A stretch of 5,820 nt of DNA from positions 1 through 5,820 of the forward strand of contig DYNO01000193.1 in assembly GCA_020721025.1 (NCBI GenBank), given 5' to 3'. The notes under the pieces are model-generated. The model ran no database searches and was not told the DNA's origin. It was given only the letters and a program-made list of their open reading frames with translations. This DNA comes from Thiomargarita sp. Its GTDB lineage: Bacteria; Pseudomonadota; Gammaproteobacteria; Beggiatoales; Beggiatoaceae. A program made the translations under genes and the position numbers. This document shows positions 1-5,057 of the stretch, piece after piece. Each line of letters opens with the position of its first letter. Position 1 is the first letter of the stretch.

Positions 1-110
1 TCCCCTAAGTGATCAGGTGAGCTCCCCTAAGTGATCAAGCGCGATCCCCTAAGTGGTCAAGCGTGCTCCCCTAAGTGATCATGTTCGATCCACTCAGTGA
101 TCATGTTCCT
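1..110. repeat. Tandem array of five 22-bp direct repeats, open at the left edge
   Basis: Units begin at 1, 23, 45, 67 and 89, each exactly 22 bp. The first 15 bases are nearly constant (TCCCCTAAGTGATCA). Unit 3 has GGTCA instead of GATCA, and unit 5 is degenerate (TCCACTCAGTGATCA). The last seven bases vary (GGTGAGC, AGCGCGA, AGCGTGC, TGTTCGA, TGTTCCT), so the constant part may be a protein-binding site and the rest a spacer. The array starts at base 1 and probably continues to the left. Spacing of about two helical turns would place the sites on one face of the DNA. Two readings are possible: subterminal transposase-binding repeats at the end of an insertion sequence (IS21-family ends carry multiple short repeats), or an iteron-like array. 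No transposase or replication gene is visible, so the role is unassigned. Confidence 0.9.
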
Positions 111-158
111 CGTTCCCATGCGCCGCGTGGGAATGCCGTCCAGACGCGCCAGCGTCAC
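106..158 (+). repeat. Left 53-bp arm of the inverted repeat
   Basis: This is the exact reverse complement of 269-321. It contains the hairpin around ttcccatgcg/cgcgtgggaa (about 114-133) and the smaller gacgc/gcgtc hairpin (about 143-156). Its first five bases (106-110) belong to the last unit of the 22-bp tandem array. Confidence 0.9.
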
Positions 159-268
159 GAGTGATGATTTCTAACTGATTGCTTTTTATCATCTCGATGA
201 AAAATAGTTGTTGCCCCGTTGAAATGAAGAGATGAATACAAATTGTTGAACTCGTAGAATTTGAACCG

Positions 269-321
269 GTGACGCTGGCGCGTCTGGACGGCATTCCCAC
301 GCGGCGCATGGGAACGAGGAA
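269..321 (-). repeat. Right 53-bp arm of the inverted repeat
   Basis: This is the exact reverse complement of 106-158. It ends 58 bp before the dxr start codon, so the dxr promoter lies either in the short AT-rich interval 330-379 or further upstream. In the second case both arms would be transcribed and could form a long hairpin in the dxr leader. Confidence 0.9.
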
Positions 322-328
322 ACGAGGA
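313..328. repeat. 8-bp tandem duplication at the outer end of the right arm
   Basis: AACGAGGA occurs at 313-320 and again directly at 321-328. The first copy lies within the right arm and the second mostly outside it. It could be a scar of insertion or of replication slippage. The left end (107-114) carries only one inverted copy. Confidence 0.6.
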
Positions 329-379
329 ACCGTCTGTTTTATTTAAAATTATCTGCGTAACTCCTATTCCAATTAAGAC

Positions 380-1576
380 ATGAAAAACATAACTATCCTC
401 GGTGCTACGGGCACCATTGGACTCAATACGCTTGATGTCATTCAACGCCATCCGCAACAATTTCAAGTCACTGCGCTCACGGCGAATACCGATGTGGATC
501 GCTTGACTGAGTTGTGTCAATTATGGCAACCCCGTTATGCGGTCATGGCAGATTCGCAAGCTGCGGAACAACTTCACAATCGTTTAAAACATTCCCATCC
601 CCACATTCAAATTTTGGCGGGCACTGAAGGCTTAGTGCAGGTGGCGAGTTTGCCAGAAGTGTCGATAGTCATGGCAGCGATTGTGGGAAGTGCCGGATTA
701 TTGCCCACTTTAGCCGCAGCACAATCAGGAAAACGGGTATTGCTTGCCAACAAAGAAGCTTTGGTGATGTCGGGACAATTGTTCATGGACGCGGTGACGC
801 AACATCAAGCCGAATTACTCCCGATAGACAGTGAACATAATGCCATTTTTCAATGTCTGCCAAGTTGTTATGAACGTGCTGGATTGGCAACCGTTGGAGT
901 GAATCAGATTTATCTCACTGCATCGGGCGGACCTTTTCGCAACCATGATATTGAACAACTCCATGAAGTGACTCCCGATCAAGCCTGTGCCCATCCAAAG
1001 TGGAAAATGGGACGCAAAATTTCTGTCGATTCGGCGACCATGATGAATAAAGGGCTGGAAGTGATTGAAGCATGTTGGTTATTTGCGACCACGCCTGCGA
1101 CGATTCAGGTGATTATTCATCCACAAAGCATCATTCACTCTCTCGTGGAATATGTCGATGGCTCGCTGTTGGCGCAATTGAGCAACCCTGATATGCGTAC
1201 TCCGATAGCCCATGCGTTGGCATTTCCTCAGCGAATGGAAGCGGGTGTAAAGCGATTGAACTTACTAGAAATTGCTCAGTTGGAATTTGAAGCCATCAGT
1301 TTGACTCGATTTCCCTGTTTACGGTTGGCATACGATGCGATGTCTCAGGGCGGTACCACGACGGCGATTTTAAATGCGGCAAATGAAGTCGCGGTGCAAG
1401 CCTTTCTCGATGGACAGATTCGTTTTACTGCAATACCTCAACTGATCGAAAAAACACTTACCCATGTTACTGGGCGGGCGGCAACCGAATTGCAAACGAT
1501 TTTAGAAGATGATCAGCGGGCACGGGGATTTACCGCTGAATTGGTGAAATCCTACGGTAGGGATGCCGGTGCCTAG
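380..1576 (+). CDS. dxr: 1-deoxy-D-xylulose 5-phosphate reductoisomerase (DXR, IspC)
   Basis: This cytoplasmic enzyme catalyses the NADPH-dependent rearrangement and reduction of DXP to 2-C-methyl-D-erythritol 4-phosphate, the committed step of the MEP isoprenoid pathway. The 398 residues equal the E. coli length. The N-terminal Rossmann motif GATGTIG is at 8-14 and LANKEAL at 122-128. The metal ligands are in PIDSEHNAIFQ (D150, E152). The flexible-loop and substrate region shows TASGGPF (180-186), H205 and W208. SVDSATMMNKGLEVIEA (215-231) supplies S218, N223, K224 and E227. HPQSIIHS (247-254), the NPDMRTPIAHALAFP block (269-283) and LNAANEVAVQAF (331-342) complete the signature. No catalytic residue is missing. 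ATG 380 aligns with the E. coli start, but no Shine-Dalgarno sequence is visible. In most Gammaproteobacteria dxr lies in a frr-uppS-cdsA-dxr-rseP-bamA cluster. Here it is alone, preceded by repeats and followed by non-coding DNA. Confidence 0.98.
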   Translation: MKNITILGATGTIGLNTLDVIQRHPQQFQVTALTANTDVDRLTELCQLWQPRYAVMADSQAAEQLHNRLKHSHPHIQILAGTEGLVQVASLPEVSIVMAAIVGSAGLLPTLAAAQSGKRVLLANKEALVMSGQLFMDAVTQHQAELLPIDSEHNAIFQCLPSCYERAGLATVGVNQIYLTASGGPFRNHDIEQLHEVTPDQACAHPKWKMGRKISVDSATMMNKGLEVIEACWLFATTPATIQVIIHPQSIIHSLVEYVDGSLLAQLSNPDMRTPIAHALAFPQRMEAGVKRLNLLEIAQLEFEAISLTRFPCLRLAYDAMSQGGTTTAILNAANEVAVQAFLDGQIRFTAIPQLIEKTLTHVTGRAATELQTILEDDQRARGFTAELVKSYGRDAGA

Positions 1577-1976
1577 GTTGGATTGTCAATAGACATGATA
1601 ACATGGGTCGTTCCAGATATAACTTTAATAATAACAACTTACCACATAATTTGTTCGTAACTTGTGACCGGCGATAAAATCTATTTACTTTTTAATCTCA
1701 AACGCATACAATAAACTACCTTTGTTGGAATTGTCCGCTGAACAAACCAATGCTAAATGCTGGTTATATCATCCTCAGTCTATGAGATGCCATATCTCGT
1801 TAGAAATATTTGGTCGTGCGAAACGAGTCAGGATTTGTAGGTTTAAACAGATGAGTTTAACTTTACAAATGAATTACTGTCGGTTGATCGCTATCAAAAA
1901 ATTAATTGTCAATCACCCAGATACGTTAGACATGCCTGTGGCAGACGACATAAGCCAGAATATATTAGGGTAAAGA

Positions 1977-1990
1977 TACCTTTCCTGTCA
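1977..1990 (+). repeat. 14-bp direct repeat, copy upstream of trxA
   Basis: TACCTTTCCTGTCA is identical to 2362-2375 and ends 20 bp before the trxA ATG. The bases just upstream are also similar (AAAGA here, AAAAG in the second copy). The two copies bracket trxA almost symmetrically. Confidence 0.7.
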
Positions 1991-1994
1991 CCGT

Positions 1995-2000
1995 TGGAGA
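1995..2000 (+). promoter_or_regulatory. Ribosome binding site of trxA
   Basis: TGGAGA is complementary to the 16S rRNA tail. It lies 10 nt before ATG 2011 and only 4 nt before an alternative GTG at 2005. The spacing is long for the ATG and short for the GTG; homology favours the ATG. Confidence 0.6.
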
Positions 2001-2010
2001 ATAAGTGCTC

Positions 2011-2337
2011 ATGAACGAACGCATAACTCACATCACTGATGCGTCTTTTACTGATGAAGTCTTAAAATCGTCTGTTCCTGTGTTGGTGGATTATTGGGCA
2101 GAATGGTGTGAACCTTGCAAAATGATTGCGCCTGTTTTAGATGAAATTGCAGCAGAATTTAAGGATAAATTGAAGATCGTTAAACTCAATATCGATCAAA
2201 ATGCCGAAACACCTAAGAAGTATGGTATTCGCGGCATTCCAACCTTAATGTTGTTTAAAGAAGGTAAAATGGAAGCAAGCAAGGTGGGAGCGGTTTCAAA
2301 AACCCAATTAGCACTTTTCATCGACAGTAACTTGTAA
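2011..2337 (+). CDS. trxA: Thioredoxin 1 with a variant CEPC active site
   Basis: This small cytoplasmic dithiol-disulfide oxidoreductase is reduced by thioredoxin reductase and donates electrons to ribonucleotide reductase, PAPS reductase, methionine sulfoxide reductases and others. The 108 residues from ATG 2011 match E. coli TrxA along the whole length: buried D27, WAEWCEPCK at 29-37, KLNIDQN at 58-64, and YGIRGIPT at 71-78 with the cis-proline P77. An in-frame GTG at 2005 would add only Met-Leu; ATG fits the family start better. The second active-site position is Glu (E34, codon GAA), whereas bacterial thioredoxin 1 nearly always has Gly (CGPC). The residues between the two cysteines tune redox potential and partner choice, so the acidic residue may alter reactivity; that is inference. 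The fold and all other key residues are intact. Placement directly before rho is the known gammaproteobacterial order. Confidence 0.97.
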   Translation: MNERITHITDASFTDEVLKSSVPVLVDYWAEWCEPCKMIAPVLDEIAAEFKDKLKIVKLNIDQNAETPKKYGIRGIPTLMLFKEGKMEASKVGAVSKTQLALFIDSNL

Positions 2338-2361
2338 TCCCTTGTATTTTCTTATCAAAAG

Positions 2362-2375
2362 TACCTTTCCTGTCA
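2362..2375 (+). repeat. 14-bp direct repeat, copy downstream of trxA
   Basis: This is identical to 1977-1990 and begins 24 bp after the trxA stop codon. It directly precedes the stem-loop at 2380-2414. Confidence 0.7.
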
Positions 2376-2379
2376 ATAC

Positions 2380-2414
2380 ATTGCTGAGATAGCAGCGAAA
2401 TGCTGCTCGGCAAT
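2380..2414 (+). other. Imperfect stem-loop downstream of trxA
   Basis: Outer arms ATTGC/GCAAT (2380-2384 with 2410-2414) and inner arms AGCAGC/GCTGCT (2391-2396 with 2402-2407) enclose a GAAAT loop and an asymmetric internal bulge. It lies 43 bp after the trxA stop. No T-run follows (next bases AATTCTAACC), so it is not a standard intrinsic terminator. It could stabilise the trxA mRNA 3' end or be part of the rho leader. Confidence 0.5.
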
Positions 2415-2603
2415 AATTCTAACCTGTCGTTCCTATAGTTATGCCTCGTGTGTAAGCAAAAACAACAATCTGCCGTGCCAGTCGTCAGTCAACTTGAAAA
2501 TAACACGCCTCATCAGTTGGCAATCCTTTGTTTTGTCGTATCATTGTCGTGATTCTTGTGGTTTTTACCCAACGAGATATCCCGACTTCAATCTGCGATT
2601 ATC

Positions 2604-2640
2604 ACTGAAATAAACTCCTTAAAATTCAGTATTAACTGAA
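2604..2640 (+). promoter_or_regulatory. Three alternately pairing ACTGAA/TTCAGT segments
   Basis: ACTGAA (2604-2609), TTCAGT (2625-2630) and ACTGAA (2635-2640). The middle segment can pair with either neighbour, giving two exclusive hairpins with loops of 15 or 4 nt. In DNA, TTCAGT-ATTA-ACTGAA could also be a dyad operator. The stems are only 6 bp, so this is a weak suggestion. Confidence 0.3.
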
Positions 2641-2647
2641 AGTCACC

Positions 2648-2695
2648 ATGAATTATTGTATTTACACACTCAACACTGTCAACTCCAAGCCATGA
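2648..2695 (+). CDS. Possible leader micro-ORF 1 upstream of rho
   Basis: ATG at 2648 opens a 15-codon frame (MNYCIYTLNTVNSKP) ending in TGA at 2693-2695. Its stop overlaps the ATG of the next micro-ORF in an ATGA arrangement. The ribosome site is poor (GAAAG at 2638-2642). The position is comparable to E. coli rhoL, but the peptide is not similar. It may be chance; it is listed because of the overlap chain into rho. Confidence 0.25.
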   Translation: MNYCIYTLNTVNSKP

Positions 2696-2744
2696 CATCC
2701 TCTGCATCTATCTCCCTATTTTTAACCACCGTCACAACAGCACT
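2661..2744 (+). promoter_or_regulatory. C-rich, G-poor rut-like tract before rho
   Basis: By hand count these 84 bases contain about 31 C and only 6 G, with many pyrimidine-C dinucleotides (for example CATCCTCTGC, TATCTCCC, TTAACCACCG). Rho binds unstructured C-over-G-biased RNA through YC dinucleotides, so this composition is what a Rho utilisation site looks like. Autogenous termination in the rho leader is established in E. coli. No hairpin is evident within the tract. Confidence 0.45.
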
Positions 2745-2748
2745 ATGA
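2692..2748 (+). CDS. Possible leader micro-ORF 2, overlapping the rho start
   Basis: ATG at 2692 opens an 18-codon Ser/Thr-rich frame (MTSSASISLFLTTVTTAL). Its TGA (2746-2748) overlaps the rho ATG (2745-2747) as ATGA. Its own ATG overlaps the stop of micro-ORF 1 in the same way. rho lacks a Shine-Dalgarno sequence, so a ribosome terminating here could restart on rho. The same bases form the C-rich tract, so translation of the micro-ORF would shield a possible Rho-binding site. Whether it is translated is unknown. Confidence 0.35.
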   Translation: MTSSASISLFLTTVTTAL

Positions 2749-4001
2749 ATTTAACAGAACTCAAAAAACGACCCGCCAGCGAACTGATTGAAATTGCTCA
2801 AGATATGGGGCTTGAAGGGACTGCACGTTCCCATAAACAGGATGTTATTTTTGCCTTACTGAAGGCTCATGCCAAAAAAGGCGAAGATATTTTTGGAGAT
2901 GGCGTACTCGAAATTTTGCAAGATGGCTTTGGTTTTTTGCGCTCCGCCGACAGTTCCTACCTTGCGGGACCAGACGATATTTACGTGTCACCCAGTCAAA
3001 TTCGCCGCTTTAATTTACGCACCGGAGATACTGTTTCCGGCAAAATTCGCCCGCCCAAGGATGGAGAACGTTATTTTGCTTTGTTAAAAGTGAGTGAAAT
3101 TAATTTTGAATCCCCTGAACAAGCTCGTAATAAAGTCTTGTTTGAAAACCTCACACCATTGTTTGCCAATGAACGCTTTACATTAGAAATGGGTAATGGC
3201 AGCACCGAAGATTTAACCCCGCGCGTGATTGATTTGATCGCACCGATTGGTAAGGGACAACGCGGTTTAATCGTATCACCGCCAAAGTCGGGCAAAACCA
3301 TGATGTTGCAAAGTATGGCGCAATCTATTGCTGCAAAACATCCAGAATGCTACTTGATCGTACTGCTAATTGACGAACGCCCTGAAGAAGTCACAGAAAT
3401 GACGCGCTCAGTACATGGCGAAGTGGTGTCAAGTACCTTTGATGAACCGGCAATGCGTCACGTCCAAGTCGCTGAAATGGTCATTGAAAAAGCCAAACGC
3501 TTGGTAGAGCATAAATTCGATGTAGTCATTTTACTCGATTCCATTACCCGACTGGCACGAGCGTACAATACCGTTGTTCCATCTTCTGGCAAGGTATTGA
3601 CGGGAGGCGTGGATGCCAACGCACTGCATCGACCGAAACGCTTTTTTGGCGCAGCTCGTAACGTTGAAGAGGGTGGCAGTTTAACCATTGTAGCCACCGC
3701 ATTGATCGACACCGGATCAAAAATGGATGACGTGATTTATGAAGAATTTAAAGGCACGGGCAACAACGAAATCCACCTTGACCGCAAAATTGCAGAAAGA
3801 CGTATTTATCCCGCCATCAATATCAATCGTTCTGGCACTCGTCGTGAAGAATTGTTGATTCCCTTCGATGAACTCCAAAAAATCTGGGTGTTACGCAAAC
3901 TCCTCCATCCAATGGAAGAAGTTGGGGCAATGGAATTCTTGCTCGACAAGTTCAAAGCCACCAAAAATAACAGCGACTTCTTTGAATCCATGAAACGCTA
4001 A
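2745..4001 (+). CDS. rho: Transcription termination factor Rho
   Basis: Rho is a hexameric RNA-dependent ATPase and helicase that ends transcription at C-rich unstructured RNA and silences untranslated or foreign DNA. The 418 residues align almost position for position with E. coli Rho (419). The N-terminal helical domain begins MNLTELKKRP. The cold-shock-like primary RNA site shows DGFGFLR (60-66). Walker A is SPPKSGKT (178-185, K181 and K184), catalytic E211 lies in DERPEE, and Walker B is VILLDS with D265. The Q-loop region around SGKVLTGG (281-288, K283), the R-loop with K326 and the arginine finger R366 are all present. S182 replaces the E. coli alanine in the P-loop, a mild change. M219, S266 and G337, positions tied to bicyclomycin response in E. 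coli, are unchanged. ATG 2745 matches the family start although no Shine-Dalgarno is visible. trxA lies upstream, as in E. coli. Confidence 0.99.
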   Translation: MNLTELKKRPASELIEIAQDMGLEGTARSHKQDVIFALLKAHAKKGEDIFGDGVLEILQDGFGFLRSADSSYLAGPDDIYVSPSQIRRFNLRTGDTVSGKIRPPKDGERYFALLKVSEINFESPEQARNKVLFENLTPLFANERFTLEMGNGSTEDLTPRVIDLIAPIGKGQRGLIVSPPKSGKTMMLQSMAQSIAAKHPECYLIVLLIDERPEEVTEMTRSVHGEVVSSTFDEPAMRHVQVAEMVIEKAKRLVEHKFDVVILLDSITRLARAYNTVVPSSGKVLTGGVDANALHRPKRFFGAARNVEEGGSLTIVATALIDTGSKMDDVIYEEFKGTGNNEIHLDRKIAERRIYPAININRSGTRREELLIPFDELQKIWVLRKLLHPMEEVGAMEFLLDKFKATKNNSDFFESMKR

Positions 4002-4036
4002 GTGTCCGCGCTGACTCCTCTAAAAATTCTCATCTC

Positions 4037-4951
4037 ATGATTCGTTCTCCGCAAGTTTCTGTAATCATTGTGAACTACAACGCGGGCGATTTATTAACGC
4101 AATGTGTTCAAGCGGTGTTGGCTTCGACCTTAGCTGTTGAAGTGTTTGTGATTGATAACGCTTCGCAAGACAGCAGTATGCAACAATTACGTCACTTACT
4201 GTCGTCACCCACTCATCAAGAAGCTCAAGTTGTGGTGGTAGAAAATTCAGAAAATCTTGGGTTTGCCCGCGCCGCGAATCAGATGATTCCTCAAACCCAA
4301 GCTGAATTTTTGCTGTTTTTGAATCCGGATTGCATCATTCGCCCAGACACGCTCGAACAATTTGTGCACACCTTGCAAAGATACCCACGCGTCGGAATGG
4401 CGGGAGCATTGGTGTGCAATCCGGATGGTACTGAGCAATCAGGCTGTCGTCGCAGTGTACCGTCGCCGTGGCGATCCCTAGTGCGCGTGTTGCACTTGGA
4501 TAAATTATTTCCGTATCATCCTAAATTCAAAAGTTTTGTGTTGACGCAAGAACCATTACCCACGCAACCGATAGAAATTGAAGGCATTTCCGGAGCGTGC
4601 ATGTTTGTGCGGCGTGAGGCAATGGCAGACGTGGGCTTGATGGATGAGGATTATTTTTTACACTGCGAAGATTTAGACTGGTTTATGCGGTTTCGAGCGC
4701 GCCACTGGATGATTTTATTTATCCCAACCATCAAAGTTATTCACGAAAAGAGTTTTTGCAGTCGTCGGGAGCCATTGCGCGTGTTGTGGTATAAACATCG
4801 CGGCATGGTCAAATTTTATCGTAAATTTTTTCATGATGTGTATCCGAAACCTATATTTTGGGCGGTAATTGTCGCGGTGTGGATTCGTTTTGGGTTGCTC
4901 GCGGGGATAAATTTAATGAAATCATTATATTCTAATAAAGGGTCAAACTGA
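4037..4951 (+). CDS. Family 2 glycosyltransferase, rhamnosyltransferase-like, membrane-associated
   Basis: This is a GT-A fold transferase expected to move a sugar from a nucleotide donor onto a surface polysaccharide or lipid-linked acceptor. The N-terminal strand VSVIIVNYN is at 7-15, DNAS (40-43) contacts the nucleotide, and NLGFARAAN lies at 73-81. NPD (96-98) takes the place of the metal-binding DxD. SGACMFVRR (185-193) and CEDLDWFMR (210-218) are the acceptor-side and catalytic-base motifs of the WbbL-like group, and H236 lies in VIHEKS. A hydrophobic stretch at about 272-294 near the C-terminus suggests membrane attachment. The 304 residues are normal for the group. Donor and acceptor cannot be deduced. 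The gene starts 35 bp after rho without a visible Shine-Dalgarno, so co-transcription with rho is plausible. In E. coli a polysaccharide gene (wecA) also follows rho, but it belongs to a different family. Confidence 0.9.
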   Translation: MIRSPQVSVIIVNYNAGDLLTQCVQAVLASTLAVEVFVIDNASQDSSMQQLRHLLSSPTHQEAQVVVVENSENLGFARAANQMIPQTQAEFLLFLNPDCIIRPDTLEQFVHTLQRYPRVGMAGALVCNPDGTEQSGCRRSVPSPWRSLVRVLHLDKLFPYHPKFKSFVLTQEPLPTQPIEIEGISGACMFVRREAMADVGLMDEDYFLHCEDLDWFMRFRARHWMILFIPTIKVIHEKSFCSRREPLRVLWYKHRGMVKFYRKFFHDVYPKPIFWAVIVAVWIRFGLLAGINLMKSLYSNKGSN

Positions 4952-4999
4952 TCGAATTTCACCAACAGAATAATCAGATACGTCGATAAATAAGTTTTA

Positions 5000-5028
5000 T
5001 ACTCTCGCGAAAAGTAACGCTCTATAAT
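5000..5028 (+). promoter_or_regulatory. Probable sigma-70 promoter of the coiled-coil gene
   Basis: A perfect -10 hexamer TATAAT lies at 5023-5028. At a 17-bp spacing the -35 position reads TACTCT (5000-5005), a poor match, so an activator may be needed. Transcription would begin near 5034-5036 and give a leader of about 22 nt containing the strong ribosome site. A weaker TATACT occurs at 4998-5003. Confidence 0.45.
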
Positions 5029-5042
5029 AGCGGAACCCAAAG

Positions 5043-5049
5043 AGAGGAG
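5043..5049 (+). promoter_or_regulatory. Strong ribosome binding site deciding the start at 5058
   Basis: AGAGGAG ends 8 nt before ATG 5058, ideal spacing. The alternative in-frame GTG at 5049 overlaps this site and would have no spacing, so it is rejected. Confidence 0.8.
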
Positions 5050-5057
5050 TGACGTTC

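Larger units (their letters stand above)
106..321. mobile_element. MITE/REP-like non-coding element with perfect 53-bp inverted arms
   Basis: Bases 106-158 and 269-321 are exact reverse complements over 53 bp and enclose a 110-bp AT-richer core (159-268). Each arm also folds on itself. GTTCCCATGCG faces CGCGTGGGAATG with one T:G wobble, and GACGC-GCCA-GCGTC forms a second small hairpin. From memory, the GTTCCCA...TGGGAA hairpin resembles palindromic repeats dispersed through many proteobacterial genomes, some of them mobilised by REP-associated tyrosine transposases; I could not search for this. The core has no credible coding potential, only a short tcatctc/gagatga pairing (189-195 with 229-235). 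No clear target-site duplication is visible. The left arm starts inside the fifth unit of the tandem array, so the two repeat systems touch or one inserted into the other. Two opposed copies of one dispersed repeat would give the same picture. Confidence 0.7.
1577..2010. other. dxr-trxA intergenic region without a convincing gene
   Basis: This 434-bp AT-rich stretch has no tRNA-like structure, no clear hairpin-plus-T terminator for dxr and no well-formed sigma-70 promoter. The best promoter-like pieces for trxA are TAGACA (1927-1932) and TATATT (1961-1966), but their spacing of 28 is too wide; TAGACA with CATAAG (1949-1954) has spacing 16 and a weak -10. A small inverted repeat GAGAT/ATCTC sits at 1784-1798. 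An 83-codon frame (1722-1973) needs a TTG start without a ribosome site and encodes a Cys-rich sequence resembling no family I know; I treat it as chance. The region could be remains of a lost gene. Its right end holds one copy of the 14-bp repeat and the trxA ribosome site. Confidence 0.6.
2338..2744 (+). promoter_or_regulatory. trxA-rho intergenic region / rho leader
   Basis: The 407 bp between trxA and rho exceed normal operon spacing and probably hold a rho promoter and leader. In order it contains the second 14-bp repeat (2362-2375), a stem-loop (2380-2414), a mixed stretch with no obvious promoter, three alternately pairing ACTGAA/TTCAGT segments (2604-2640) and a C-rich, G-poor tract up to the rho start. 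E. coli rho also has a long leader with a short reading frame (rhoL) and is attenuated by Rho itself. No sequence similarity to E. coli rhoL is apparent here. No long ORF exists in the region. Confidence 0.55.

Noticed and set aside
1..110. CRISPR array
   Set aside because: The repeats are 22 bp end to end with only 7-bp variable parts; there are no 30-40-bp spacers and no cas genes.
94..520. Antisense frames across the inverted repeat and dxr start
   Set aside because: They read through the palindromic arms and the dxr coding region, with no ribosome sites or motifs.
1722..1973. 83-codon frame between dxr and trxA
   Set aside because: It needs a TTG start with no ribosome site, the protein is Cys/basic-rich without recognisable motifs, and the DNA is AT-rich intergenic in character.
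2005..2010. GTG start for trxA
   Set aside because: It would leave only 4 nt after the ribosome site, and E. coli TrxA homology starts at the ATG at 2011.
2380..2414. Intrinsic terminator of trxA
   Set aside because: The stem is interrupted by an asymmetric bulge and is not followed by a T-run.
2441..2455. Four-codon frame (MPRV) as a rhoL counterpart
   Set aside because: It is too short, has no ribosome site and is expected by chance.
5049..5057. GTG start for the coiled-coil protein
   Set aside because: It overlaps the AGAGGAG ribosome site, which is correctly spaced for ATG 5058.
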